Assembly (NCBI RefSeq): GCF_005153485.1
Contig: NZ_CP039740.1
Coordinates: forward strand, 744,001-808,000
Length of the DNA: 64,000 bases
Reading direction: 5' to 3'
Origin: Pseudolabrys sp. FHR47
GTDB lineage: Bacteria > Pseudomonadota > Alphaproteobacteria > Rhizobiales > Xanthobacteraceae
Shown piece by piece: positions 33,413-44,271 of the stretch (positions within the stretch are counted from its first letter, which is position 1; each line of letters starts with the position of its first letter). A program made the translations under genes and the position numbers. Under the pieces are notes generated by a model. That model was given only the letters and a program-made list of their open reading frames with translations, was not told where the DNA came from and ran no database searches.

Positions 33413-35262
33413 CGTTGACGCGCCGCCGCGTTCTTATCGCAGGCACCGCTGCCTTTGCTGCGGCTTACATGCCGCGGTCGTCTTACGCACAAGCCCAGCC
33501 CATCAATCTCGACACCGAACGACACGGCATGTCGGCCTTCGGCGATCTGGCGCTGCCAGAGGGCTTCAAGCACTTCCCTTACGTCAATCCGGACGCGCCC
33601 AAGGGCGGCGCCTTTTCGGAATGCATCTCGCGTCGGACCTTTAACGGTTCGTTCCTCACCTTCAATTCGCTCAACACCTATATTTTGAAAGGCGACGGCG
33701 TCTACGGTATGGACTGGACCTTCGCTACCTTGATGGTGAAGGCCGGCGACGAACTGGATGCCATGTATGGCCTCGCCGCAAAAAGCGTGCGCATTTCCGA
33801 CAACGGCGCGACCTATCGCTTCACCTTGCGCGACGGCCTGACCTTCCATGACGGCTCGCCGCTGACGGCGCATGACGTCGTCTGGTCGCTGAACACGCTC
33901 AAGGAAAAAGGCCACCCGATCATCACGCAACTTCTCAACGACTTCGACAAGGCCGAGGCCGATGGCGACGGCGTTGTCGTTGCCCGTTTCAAGCCGGGCC
34001 GCGGACGCGAAGTGCCGCTGTTCGTCGCCGGCCTGCCGATCTTCTCCAGGGCCTATTACAGCAAACGGCCGTTCGACGAATCGACGCTCGACATTCCTCT
34101 CGGCAGCGGACCCTACAAGGTCAGCCGTATCGACGCCGGGCGCTCGATCGAATACGCGCGCGTCAAGGATTGGTGGGGAGCGAAGTTGCCGGTCGAAGTC
34201 GGGCAGAATAACTTCGACACCATACGCTACGAATACTACCGCGACCGCGATGTCGCGATGGTTGGCTTCACGGCCGGCAACTACTCGTTCCGCGAGGAGT
34301 TCACCGCGCGCTTCTGGGCGACGCGCTACGATTTCCCGGCGATTAAGGAAGGTAAGGTCAAGCGCGACACCATCCCCGACGATACGCCGTCCGGTGCGCA
34401 GGGCTGGTTCATCAATACGCGGCGCGACAAGTTCAAGGATCGCCGCGTGCGCGAGGCGCTGATCGACGCCTTCGACTTCGAATACACCAACAAGAACATC
34501 ATGTACGACGCCTACAAGCGGACGCACTCGGTGTTCCAGAATTCGCCGATGATGGCGATGGGACAGCCGGACGAGGCCGAGCTGAAGTTGCTCGAGCCGT
34601 TCCGCGGCCAGGTGCCGGACGAGGTTTACGCGGTGCCGTATGTGCCGCCGGTGTCCGACGCCTCCGGCCAGGACCGCCGCGTGCTGCGCATCGCGGCCGG
34701 CAAGCTCAACGACGCCGGCGTCGTCATCAAGGACGGCAAGCGCGTGCTGCCGAACGGCCAGCCCTTCACCATCGAGTTTCTCAGCGAAGAGCCGAGTTTC
34801 AACCCGCATCACCTGGCGTATATCAAGAACCTCGAGCTGCTCGGCATTCAGGCGAGTCTCCGCGTCGTCGATCCGGTGCAATACCGCGCCCGTGTCGATA
34901 CGTTCGACTTCGACCTGACGGTCGAGCGCATGAGCTTCTCGTCGACGCCGGGGGATTCGCTGCGCAGCTATTTCGTGTCGAATGCCGCGAAGATCAACGG
35001 ATCGAAGAATCTGGCCGGCATCGCCGATCCGGCGGTCGATACGCTCGTCGAGAAGATCGTCGGCGCGTCCACACGCGAGGACATGGTCGCGGCCTGCAAG
35101 GCACTGGATCGCGTCGTACGCGCGGGGCGGTACTGGGTGCCGCAATGGTATCTGGCGTCGCACCGCATCGCCTATTGGGACGTGTTCGGCCGCCCGGCGC
35201 GGCAACCGCGCTATGACCGCGGCATTCCCGAGACGTGGTGGGCGGCGGAGAAGAAGGGGTGA
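33352..35262 (+). CDS. Peptide ABC transporter, substrate-binding protein 2 (YejA-like paralogue)
   Basis: The ~636-residue family 5 binding protein is a paralogue of the preceding gene product (HGMSAFGDLALPEGFKHFPYVNPDAPKGG). It has the LTFHDGSPLTAHDVVWSLN and LGSGPYKVSRI motifs. The Tat-like signal TRRRVLIAGTAAFAAAYM is preceded by about 20 residues (LLPPTPTLPHKGGGSTL) encoded by a palindromic repeat. The start is set at ATG 33352 (GAGGCAAGG just upstream); TTG 33337 is an alternative. It uses the same permease genes as the first binding protein, which it follows by 90 bases. Confidence 0.9.
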   Translation: MSGSKLLPPTPTLPHKGGGSTLTRRRVLIAGTAAFAAAYMPRSSYAQAQPINLDTERHGMSAFGDLALPEGFKHFPYVNPDAPKGGAFSECISRRTFNGSFLTFNSLNTYILKGDGVYGMDWTFATLMVKAGDELDAMYGLAAKSVRISDNGATYRFTLRDGLTFHDGSPLTAHDVVWSLNTLKEKGHPIITQLLNDFDKAEADGDGVVVARFKPGRGREVPLFVAGLPIFSRAYYSKRPFDESTLDIPLGSGPYKVSRIDAGRSIEYARVKDWWGAKLPVEVGQNNFDTIRYEYYRDRDVAMVGFTAGNYSFREEFTARFWATRYDFPAIKEGKVKRDTIPDDTPSGAQGWFINTRRDKFKDRRVREALIDAFDFEYTNKNIMYDAYKRTHSVFQNSPMMAMGQPDEAELKLLEPFRGQVPDEVYAVPYVPPVSDASGQDRRVLRIAAGKLNDAGVVIKDGKRVLPNGQPFTIEFLSEEPSFNPHHLAYIKNLELLGIQASLRVVDPVQYRARVDTFDFDLTVERMSFSSTPGDSLRSYFVSNAAKINGSKNLAGIADPAVDTLVEKIVGASTREDMVAACKALDRVVRAGRYWVPQWYLASHRIAYWDVFGRPARQPRYDRGIPETWWAAEKKG

Positions 35263-35301
35263 GTGCGTGACGGATCGGCCATACTGCGCTAACAGGAACC
35301 T

Positions 35302-36417
35302 ATGACCGCCTATATCATCCGCCGTATCCTGTTCATGATTCCGACCATGATCGGCATCATGCTGGTGTCGTTCGTTGTGGTGCAGTTCGCGCCCGGCGGG
35401 CCGGTCGAGCAGGTCATCGCCAAGCTGCAGGGCTCCGATACCAGCGCGACCTCGCGCATCTCCGGCTCGGCCGGCGGCGATTTCGGCAGCCGCGGCATGG
35501 CCCAGGGCGGCTCCGGCGTCGATGCCGTCACCTCCAAGTATCGCGGCGCGCAGGGCATGGACCCAGCCTTCATCAAGAAGCTGGAGCAGCAGTTCGGCTT
35601 CGACAAGCCGGCGCACGAGCGCTTCCTGATCATGATGTGGAACTACATCCGCTTCGACTTCGGCTCGAGCTATTTCCGCGACGTCACGGTGCTGCAGCTG
35701 ATCAAGGAGAAGCTACCGGTGTCGATGTCGCTCGGCATCTGGATGACGCTGCTGACTTATCTCATCTCGATTCCACTCGGCATCAAGAAGGCGGTCGAGG
35801 CCGGCTCGCGCTTTGACATGTGGACCTCGACCGTCATTATCATCGGCTACGCTATCCCAGGCTTCCTGTTCGCGATCCTGCTCATCATCCTGTTCGCGGG
35901 CGGCTCGTTCTTCAACTTGTTCCCATTGCGCGGGCTGGTGTCCGACAATTTCTGGGCGATGCCATGGTACCAGCAGATCATCGACTATTTCTGGCACCTG
36001 ACGCTGCCGATCATCGCCATGGCGCTGTCGGCCTTCGCCACCATGACGCTGCTGACCAAAAACTCGTTCCTCGACGAAATCCGCAAGCAATACGTGCTCA
36101 CCGCCCGCGCCAAGGGCTGCTCCAGCAATCAGGTGCTGTACGGCCATGTGTTTCGTAACGCGATGTTGATCGTGGTGGCGGGCTTTCCGTCGGCCTTCGT
36201 GTCCGCCTTCTTCGCCGGTTCGCTGCTGATCGAGACCATCTTCTCGCTCGATGGCCTCGGTCTGCTCGGCTTCGAAAGCGTGCTCAACCGCGACTATCCC
36301 GTGGTGTTCGCCACGCTCTACATCTTCTCGCTGGTCGGCGTGGTCGTGAATCTGGTCTCCGATCTCGCCTATACGTGGATCGATCCGCGTATCGATTTCG
36401 AGTCGCGGGAGGTCTGA
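35302..36417 (+). CDS. yejB: Peptide ABC transporter permease (YejB-like)
   Basis: The 371-residue inner-membrane permease begins with [20 protein letters not shown] and has six predicted membrane helices. A long periplasmic loop after helix 1 is Gly/Ser-rich ([20 protein letters not shown]). The EAA-type coupling loop is visible near [20 protein letters not shown]. It follows the second binding protein by 39 bases and precedes yejE by 3 bases, indicating tight translational linkage. Confidence 0.94.
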   Translation: MTAYIIRRILFMIPTMIGIMLVSFVVVQFAPGGPVEQVIAKLQGSDTSATSRISGSAGGDFGSRGMAQGGSGVDAVTSKYRGAQGMDPAFIKKLEQQFGFDKPAHERFLIMMWNYIRFDFGSSYFRDVTVLQLIKEKLPVSMSLGIWMTLLTYLISIPLGIKKAVEAGSRFDMWTSTVIIIGYAIPGFLFAILLIILFAGGSFFNLFPLRGLVSDNFWAMPWYQQIIDYFWHLTLPIIAMALSAFATMTLLTKNSFLDEIRKQYVLTARAKGCSSNQVLYGHVFRNAMLIVVAGFPSAFVSAFFAGSLLIETIFSLDGLGLLGFESVLNRDYPVVFATLYIFSLVGVVVNLVSDLAYTWIDPRIDFESREV

Positions 36418-36420
36418 GCC

Positions 36421-37595
36421 GTGGACGCCCGCACCGCTAACGCCGCAACCGTGACGCCGACCGGGCCCGAGCCCGCGCCGCGGCCCTGGATCAAAGTGTC
36501 GCCGCTGAACCGGCGGCGCTGGCAGAACTTCAAGCAGAACCGGCGCGGCTACTGGTCGCTGTGGATCTTCATGATCCTGTTCGTGATCTCGCTGTTCGCC
36601 GAGTTCGTCGCCAACGACAAGCCGATCTTCATTCATGTCAACGGCAAATCGTTTTTTCCGGCGGTCGTCACCTATCCGGACACGGCCTTCGCCAAGGAGA
36701 AGGACCCGTTGCTGTTCGGCACGGCGGCCGACTATCGCGACGACTATCTGATGGACCTCATCAAGAAGGAAGGCGGCGTGGTCGTCTGGCCACCGATCCG
36801 GTTCTCCTATTCGACCCAGGTGTCGAAACCGCCGTCGCCGTTCCCGTCGAAGCCGACCTGGGCGCTGACGCAGAAGGACTGCGAATTCGCCGTTAAAAAC
36901 AACTTCGCGCCATGCGGCACGCTGGAAACCAACTGGCTCGGCACCGATGACGGCGGCCGCGACGTGATGGCGCGCCTGATCTATGGCTTCCGCATCTCGG
37001 TGTTGTTCGGTCTGTGCCTGACCATTGCCTCGTCGATCATCGGCATCGCCGCCGGCGCGGTGCAGGGTTATTTCGGCGGCTGGACCGATCTTCTGTCGCA
37101 GCGCTTCATCGAAATCTGGACCTCGATTCCGGAACTATATCTCCTGCTGATCATCTCGTCGGTGCTGGTGCCGGGCTTCTTCGTGCTGCTCGGCATACTG
37201 CTGCTGTTCTCGTGGGTGCGGCTGGTGGGTCTGGTGCGTGCCGAATTCCTGCGCGGCCGCAATTTCGAATATATCCAGGCGGCGCGCGCCCTCGGCGTCA
37301 CCAGCGCGACCATCATCTTCCGTCATCTACTGCCGAACGCGATGGTGGCGACGCTGACCTTCCTGCCGTTCATCCTGTCATCGTCGGTGATGACGCTGAC
37401 CGCGCTCGACTTCCTCGGCTTCGGCCTACCGCCGGGCTCGCCATCGCTCGGCGAATTGCTCAGTCAGGGCAAGGCCAATATCCAGGCGCCGTGGCTCGGC
37501 CTCACCGGCTTCTTCGCCATCGCCATCATGCTGTCGCTGTTGATCTTCATCGGCGAGGCGGTGCGCGACGCCTTCGACCCGCGGAAGACTTTCGT

Positions 37596-37599
<4 letters not shown>
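36421..37599 (+). CDS. yejE: Peptide ABC transporter permease (YejE-like)
   Basis: The 392-residue permease has a cytoplasmic Pro-rich N-tail, a first helix near SLWIFMILFVISLFAEFVAN, a large periplasmic domain of about 120 residues, and five C-terminal helices. The coupling motif is FEYIQAARALGVTSATIIFR. A conserved NWLGTDDGGRDVMARLIYG precedes the membrane core. Translation starts at GTG 36421, three bases after yejB stops. It overlaps the ATPase gene by ATGA. Confidence 0.94.
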
Positions 37600-39224
<1,625 letters not shown>

Positions 39225-39303
39225 AGCGTCTCACGCTTTCTTGATTCGGACTTGAGGGCGCGGATCGGGCATGAGCATGGCATCGTTCCAGGAGATATTG
39301 ATC

Positions 39304-39993
39304 GTGAACCTGCCGCGCCTTGGCTTCACCGTTGCCTTGCTGTTCGCGCTCGCCGCGCCGCCGATGGCGTGGGCCGACGACGCCGCGCAATTTCCGATCA
39401 TCGCCGACGACGGCAACATTATCGCGAACCACAGCGTCTCGCAGGACCTCGTTGTCCGCATCGAGCATCTCAAGAACATCGTCGTCGCCGGCAATCCGGC
39501 CGGCAAAGTGACCTTGTACGAATTCTACGATCTGAATTGCCCTTATTGCCGCCGCGCCTCCGACGACATCGACGAGTTGCTGCAGAGCAATCCGATGCTT
39601 CGCCTGGTTCTGGTGCCATTCCCGGTGCTCGGTATTCCGTCGATCCTGGCGGCGCGGGTCGAATATGCGGTGAACCGCATGGCGAGTTCGGAGAATGCCT
39701 ACAAGTTTCACCGCACGGTCTATCAGGGCCGCGGTACCGTCGACGACAAGCGCGCTTTCGCGGCAGCACAGTCGCTGGGTCTGGAAAGCGTCGAGCTGCG
39801 CAAGATCGCCAACGAGGATACGTTCGGCACGGTGATGAAGGAGCATCTGCGCGTCGGCGATGCGCTCGGCATTCAGGCGACGCCGGGGCTGGTGCTCGGC
39901 GGCGTCGTCATCGTCGGCTATCCCGGCAAGAAGGCATTGACCGCGGCCGTCAACGCTGTGGCGAAATGCGGCACGGTGATGTGCCCGCGGTAG
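39304..39993 (+). CDS. DsbA-family thioredoxin-fold protein, exported
   Basis: The ~229-residue periplasmic thiol oxidoreductase has a signal peptide (LGFTVALLFALAAPPMAWA) and an active site CPYC at Cys79-Cys82, followed by the cis-Pro loop in QATPGLVLGG. It resembles Com1/DsbA-like single-domain proteins of alphaproteobacteria. Two further cysteines lie at the extreme C-terminus (CGTVMC). GTG 39304 is preferred because AGGAG lies 9 bases upstream and the signal peptide starts at once; ATG 39271 is an alternative giving 11 more residues. It follows the yej operon by 79 bases. Confidence 0.85.
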   Translation: MNLPRLGFTVALLFALAAPPMAWADDAAQFPIIADDGNIIANHSVSQDLVVRIEHLKNIVVAGNPAGKVTLYEFYDLNCPYCRRASDDIDELLQSNPMLRLVLVPFPVLGIPSILAARVEYAVNRMASSENAYKFHRTVYQGRGTVDDKRAFAAAQSLGLESVELRKIANEDTFGTVMKEHLRVGDALGIQATPGLVLGGVVIVGYPGKKALTAAVNAVAKCGTVMCPR

Positions 39994-39994
39994 T

Positions 39995-40828
39995 TTACAG
40001 CCGCCTGATCGACGTGATCTCGCTGCCCGCCGCGCTGATGCGGGAGATGGCTTCGGCGGCGGATTCGATCACAACCATCATGTGATGCGCATTGGCGTGG
40101 ATCAGCGTCTGCGCATCGCGGGCGATGGCGACATGGCCCTTCCAGAACACGAGATCACCGCGCCGCAGGTCGGCGAGGGTAACGGCTGAGCCGAGTAGCC
40201 GCTCCTGCATGTAAGAATCGCGCGGGCTGGTCTGGCCGGCGGTCTGCAGCGACAGTTGCACGAGGCCGGAGCAGTCGATGCCGAGGGACGACTTCCCGCC
40301 CCACAGATAGGGCACGCTCGCGAACATCTCGGCGATGGCGACAAAATCGCCATGCGTCGCGTCGACCGGCGCGATATGGCCGAGCGGATAATGCCAGCCG
40401 TAGCTATCGACGGCGAAGGTGTCGATCGTGTGGGTCACGGCGAGCCGGGCACCCATCGGTAGCGCGATCATCGGCGGCAGCTTGATGTCGGCTGCGGGAA
40501 AGCCAAAAGTGCGCGGTACGCTCACGCGATGCGTCGGCTCAGGGCCGAGCGGTCCGAGCGCATTGGCCGACAGATAACCGACATAGCCATCGCTCTCCAA
40601 CTGGCCCCAGGCCCAGCCTTCCTCGCTGGTTTCGTACACCGTGACGCGCTCGCCTTTCAGCGCCTGGGTATCGAGCGCAGCCTCATGCGCTGGCGCGCGG
40701 CGCAGATCGGCGATGGGCTCGACCACTTCATAGACCGTACCCTCGACAAAGTGCGCCGCTTCGACCTGGCCGCGCAGATGCACGGCAGCGATGTCACGGC
40801 GGTAGGGGTTCAAACGAGGATCAAGCAT
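39995..40828 (-). CDS. NlpC/P60 (C40) family cysteine peptidase with bacterial SH3 domain
   Basis: The 277-residue cell-wall peptidase of the gamma-D-glutamyl-diaminopimelate type has an N-terminal SH3-like region (VYEVVEPIADLRRAPAHEAA, GWAWGQLESDGYVGYLSANA) and a C-terminal NlpC/P60 domain. The catalytic Cys186 is in GIDCSGLVQLS and His232 in GHVAIA. No signal peptide is obvious, which is common in this Rhizobiales subgroup. It is convergent with the DsbA-like gene (1-base gap) and lies downstream of the M17 aminopeptidase gene on the same strand, so it could act on peptides as well as peptidoglycan. Confidence 0.92.
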   Translation of the reverse strand: MLDPRLNPYRRDIAAVHLRGQVEAAHFVEGTVYEVVEPIADLRRAPAHEAALDTQALKGERVTVYETSEEGWAWGQLESDGYVGYLSANALGPLGPEPTHRVSVPRTFGFPAADIKLPPMIALPMGARLAVTHTIDTFAVDSYGWHYPLGHIAPVDATHGDFVAIAEMFASVPYLWGGKSSLGIDCSGLVQLSLQTAGQTSPRDSYMQERLLGSAVTLADLRRGDLVFWKGHVAIARDAQTLIHANAHHMMVVIESAAEAISRISAAGSEITSIRRL

Positions 40829-40832
40829 TGCC

Positions 40833-40926
40833 TATCCGTTCGTCCCCGCGAAAGCGGGGACCCAGGAGCGATTAAGCGAGTGGCAGAAGAAGTGATTGGG
40901 TTCCCGCTTTCGCGGGAACGAACGGA
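40833..40926. repeat. Type-B palindromic repeat
   Basis: CCGTTCGTCCCCGCGAAAGC and TTCCCGCTTTCGCGGGAACG hairpins, inverted CCGTTCG/CGAACGG ends and a ~35-base spacer. It fills the gap between the aminopeptidase gene and the NlpC/P60 gene. Confidence 0.75.
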
Positions 40927-40935
40927 TGTTGGATT

Positions 40936-42306
40936 TCAGCCATAACGCTCAACGAGCACTGCATAGAGCGCCCGTGCCGCCATCAGTTCGGCGCCCTCGG
41001 GGCGTCCGGGCCGTGCCGACGGCGTCCAGGCGAAGATGTCGAGATGCATCCACGACGGCACGTCGACGAACTTCTTCAGGAACAAAGCCGCGGTGATAGC
41101 GCCGGCCATGCCGTCGCTGCCGACGTTGTTGATGTCCGATACCTTGGAATCGAGCTGTGCCTCGTAAGGCTGCCATAGCGGCAGCCGCCACACCGGATCG
41201 TTCTCGGCCAATCCGGCCTTGCCCATGTCGGCGGCGAGCTTGTCGTCATTGCTGAACAATGCCGGCAACTGCGTGCCGAGGGCAACGCGCGCCGCGCCGG
41301 TGAGCGTGGCGAAATCGGCGAGCAGCGCCGGTCTGTCTTCGCTCGCCAGCGTCAGGGCATCGGCGAGGATGAGGCGGCCTTCGGCATCGGTGTTGCCGAT
41401 CTCGACGGTGAGGCCCTTGCGCGAGTTGAAGATGTCGCGCGGCCGGAAGCTCCTGCCCGACACCGAATTCTCGACCGCCGGGATGAGGACGCGCAGGCGC
41501 AGCTTCATCTTGCCGGCCATGATCATGTGAGCGAGGCCGAGCACGGTCGCCGCGCCGCCCATATCCTTCTTCATGTTGAGCATGCCGCTCGACGGCTTGA
41601 TGTCGAGGCCGCCGGTGTCGAAGCACACGCCCTTGCCGACCAAGGTGACCTTCGGGTCCTTGTCCTTGCCCCAGCTGATATCGATCAGTCGCGGCGCCCG
41701 CGGCGAGCCCATGCCGACGGCATGGATCAGTGGGAACTCCTTGGCGAGTTTGTCCCCGCTCGTGACTTGAATTTTGGCGCCGTGCTCCTGCGCCAGTTTG
41801 CGCGCGGCGGCCTCAAGCTCCTCTGGCCCAAGGTCGTTGGCCGGCGTGTTGATAAGGTCGCGCGCCAGCGCCACGCCCTCGGCAATGCGGCTGACCTCGT
41901 CGCCGTCGACACCCTTGGGCAGGACCAGCTTCACCTTGCGGGCGTCGGCCTTGCGATAGCGCGTGAACTGATAGGCACCAGTGGCGAAGGCCAGCGCCGC
42001 GAGTCGCGTGTCGTGGGGCGCGTTGGCGAAGCGATAGGTGCCCGCAGGCAGCAGGTTAACCAGCGCGCCGGGGCGGAACGTATCGATCGAATCGCCCGGC
42101 CGCTCGAGGCCGAAGAGTATACCGGCGAGCTTGCCGTCCTGCGCCGGGATCAATAGCAGCCGGCTCGGCTTGGCTTCGAAGCCGGCGGCCTTGGCGAAAT
42201 TGCGCTCGCGCTCGCCGAAGCCGGCCAGCACCGCCTCGGCATTGCCGGAATGAACGAACCAGATTGGTGTGCTGCGCTCGTTGGTTGCCGCAAAGATAGG
42301 GTGCAT
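40936..42306 (-). CDS. Leucyl aminopeptidase family protein (M17)
   Basis: The 456-residue metallo-aminopeptidase has the M17 metal-binding and catalytic residues in VGKGVCFDTGGLDIKPS, MKKDMGGAA and the signature NTDAEGRLILADAL. Length is slightly below the 480-500 of PepA, with a short N-terminal domain. It acts in the cytosol on peptides, matching the nearby peptide importer (inference). The ATG at 42306 is preceded by a weak AGAGAG site. It is divergent from tadD, from which it is separated by about 140 bases. Confidence 0.93.
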   Translation of the reverse strand: MHPIFAATNERSTPIWFVHSGNAEAVLAGFGERERNFAKAAGFEAKPSRLLLIPAQDGKLAGILFGLERPGDSIDTFRPGALVNLLPAGTYRFANAPHDTRLAALAFATGAYQFTRYRKADARKVKLVLPKGVDGDEVSRIAEGVALARDLINTPANDLGPEELEAAARKLAQEHGAKIQVTSGDKLAKEFPLIHAVGMGSPRAPRLIDISWGKDKDPKVTLVGKGVCFDTGGLDIKPSSGMLNMKKDMGGAATVLGLAHMIMAGKMKLRLRVLIPAVENSVSGRSFRPRDIFNSRKGLTVEIGNTDAEGRLILADALTLASEDRPALLADFATLTGAARVALGTQLPALFSNDDKLAADMGKAGLAENDPVWRLPLWQPYEAQLDSKVSDINNVGSDGMAGAITAALFLKKFVDVPSWMHLDIFAWTPSARPGRPEGAELMAARALYAVLVERYG

Positions 42307-42445
42307 CGTCTGGTCGTCTCTCTGAGGGTTCTTCGGTCGTGGCAGTCCACGCGAGACTAGCCGAATTCGTGCAGTTAACCACTCGTTAGGGTTAACGTTT
42401 TATTGCTCGGATATGCCGCCGGAAACTTCCCTTTGCACAGCCGGG
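42307..42445. promoter_or_regulatory. Divergent region between M17 aminopeptidase and tadD
   Basis: It contains the cluster TTAACCACTCGTTAGGGTTAAC (three TTAA/TTAG half-sites, 42375-42396) followed by an A+T-rich TTTTATTG. TTAA-spaced motifs are the CtrA type in alphaproteobacteria, and CtrA controls pilus genes in Caulobacter, but the spacing here is imperfect, so this is a tentative regulatory call. Confidence 0.35.
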
Positions 42446-43264
42446 ATGTCCATGCGCCTCTCCTTGCGTGCCGCTCCTCCCCGCCGGGCTCGTTTTTTGG
42501 CTGCGGCTGTGCTGACGGCCGCGCTGACGCTCGGCCTCGGCGGCTGCAAGACCACAAATGACATCACCGGGTCGATCGGCGGCCGCGGCGCCGAGCCGGT
42601 CACCGAACGCGACTGGCGCGATGCACTGGAGACCTGGAGCGAGCGCTACAAGGCTGATCCCTCCAATGCCGAGGCGGCGATAAATTATGCCCGCGCGCTG
42701 CGCGCCACCGACCAGCGCGCCCAAGCCGTCGCGGTGCTGGAGCAGGCGGCCATCCGTAATCCCAACAACATGGCGCTGCTCGGCGCCTATGGCCGGGCCC
42801 TGGCGGCGGTCGGCAACTATCAGCAGGCGTTCGATGCGCTAAGCCGGGCGCATACGCCCGACAATCCGGACTGGAGCATTCTCAACGCCCAGGGCGCAGT
42901 ACTCGATCAGATGGGCCGTAATGCCGAGGCGCAGCGGCACTATTCGGCTGCGCTCAAGATTGTGCCGGACGAACCGTCGGTGCTGTCGAATCTCGGTCTG
43001 TCCTACGTCCTCACCAAGGACCTAAAGCGCGCCGAGATCACCCTGCGGCGTGCGCTGGCGCAGCCCGGTGCTGATCCGAAGGTTCGGCAGAATCTCGCGC
43101 TGGTCCTCGGCCTGCGCGGCAAGTACGCCGAAGCCGAGCGGATTGCAGGCGAAGGTCTGCCGCCCGACCAGGCCGCGGCCAATGTCGCCAATCTGCGTGA
43201 GGTGCTGTCGCAGCAGCAGAAGAGCGGCCGGCCTTACGTGCCACCGCCGAACGCCGGCGGTTAG
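42446..43264 (+). CDS. tadD: Tetratricopeptide-repeat lipoprotein, TadD-like
   Basis: The ~272-residue protein has a lipoprotein signal (LTAALTLGLGGC, lipid-modified Cys) and about five TPR units (ATDQRAQAVAVLEQAAIRNP, LLGAYGRALAAVGNYQQAFD, VLSNLGLSYVLTKDLKRAEI). TadD is a pilotin-like factor that helps secretin assembly in Tad pilus systems. The start could be ATG 42413, 42446 or 42452; 42446 gives a compact signal peptide. It is on the opposite strand to and convergent with tadC, with only 22 bases between stops. Confidence 0.87.
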   Translation: MSMRLSLRAAPPRRARFLAAAVLTAALTLGLGGCKTTNDITGSIGGRGAEPVTERDWRDALETWSERYKADPSNAEAAINYARALRATDQRAQAVAVLEQAAIRNPNNMALLGAYGRALAAVGNYQQAFDALSRAHTPDNPDWSILNAQGAVLDQMGRNAEAQRHYSAALKIVPDEPSVLSNLGLSYVLTKDLKRAEITLRRALAQPGADPKVRQNLALVLGLRGKYAEAERIAGEGLPPDQAAANVANLREVLSQQQKSGRPYVPPPNAGG

Positions 43265-43286
43265 CCCCCCCGCTGTTCTTCCCGGT

Positions 43287-44261
43287 CTAGTTGATCGCCA
43301 GCACCTTGATGACGGCCGGGCCGAGAATCACGATGAACAGCACCGGCAGGAAGAACAGGATCATCGGCACGGTGAGCTTGGGCGGCAGACCGGCGGCCTT
43401 CTTCTCAGCTTCCGACATGCGCATGTCGCGGTTCTCCTGCGCCATCACGCGCAGCATGCTGGCGAGCGGCGTGCCGTACTTCTCGGCCTGCGTCAGCGCC
43501 ATGCAGACCGACTTGACGCCTTCGAGATCGGTGCGCTTGGCCAGGTTGTCATAGGCCTGGCGGCGATCCGGCAGGTAGGACAGCTCCGCGGTCGTCAGCG
43601 TCAGTTCTTCGGCCAGCGGGACCGACTGGGTGCCGATTTCCTCGCTGACCTTCTTGAGTGCCGCTTCGATCGACATGCCGGACTCGACGCAGATCAGGAG
43701 AAGATCGAGCGTGTCGGGAAAGGCGCGCTTGATCGAGATTTGGCGCTTTTGAATCTTGTTCTTGAGCAGCATCAGCGGCATGTGCATGCCGAGATAGGCC
43801 GCGCCGATGCAGAGGCCGAGCTTGACAGTTGCCGGCTGATCGAAGTGGGTAACGACGAACAGATAGAAAGCCGTAAACAGGGCGGCGGCGATCGGCGTCA
43901 CCATGCGGAAGAACAAGAAAGTGACGTAAGGCGCCTGGCCGCGGTAACCGGCCTGCACCAGCTTCAGTCGGGCTTCTTCCTGGCCGAACCACTTGTTGAG
44001 GTTGAAGCCGTCGACGATCCGCTGGATATATTGCTTCGGCGACTGCCGCAGCGAGACCTTCTCATGCTCCTTGGCAAGACGCTCGCGTTCGCGGGCACGA
44101 ATCTTCTCGCGCTCGATGGCCACCGCCTTCATGCGCTTGCCGAGCGGGTCGGCGAAGACGATCGGCATGGCAATGGTCAGCACCGTCGCCATCGCGGCGA
44201 TGGCGGCGAAGATCACCATCAGGGACTGGGCGTTAAGCGCACTGGCGATCAGATCGAGCAT
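43287..44261 (-). CDS. tadC: Tad pilus inner-membrane platform protein TadC
   Basis: The 324-residue type II secretion system F-domain protein has an N-terminal helix (LMVIFAAIAAMATVLTIAM), a central cytoplasmic F domain and C-terminal helices (VPMILFFLPVLFIVILGPAV). It pairs with TadB to form the platform on which the ATPase acts. It is the last gene of the cpa/tad operon, 10 bases after tadB. Confidence 0.93.
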   Translation of the reverse strand: MLDLIASALNAQSLMVIFAAIAAMATVLTIAMPIVFADPLGKRMKAVAIEREKIRARERERLAKEHEKVSLRQSPKQYIQRIVDGFNLNKWFGQEEARLKLVQAGYRGQAPYVTFLFFRMVTPIAAALFTAFYLFVVTHFDQPATVKLGLCIGAAYLGMHMPLMLLKNKIQKRQISIKRAFPDTLDLLLICVESGMSIEAALKKVSEEIGTQSVPLAEELTLTTAELSYLPDRRQAYDNLAKRTDLEGVKSVCMALTQAEKYGTPLASMLRVMAQENRDMRMSEAEKKAAGLPPKLTVPMILFFLPVLFIVILGPAVIKVLAIN

Positions 44262-44271
44262 CGTCCAACCA

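Noticed and set aside
33370..35616. Long minus-strand open frame (748 codons) opposite the second YejA-like gene
   Set aside because: It mirrors the codon bias of the real plus-strand gene; the translation is His/Arg/Val-rich without any domain, and the sense frame has clear family motifs.
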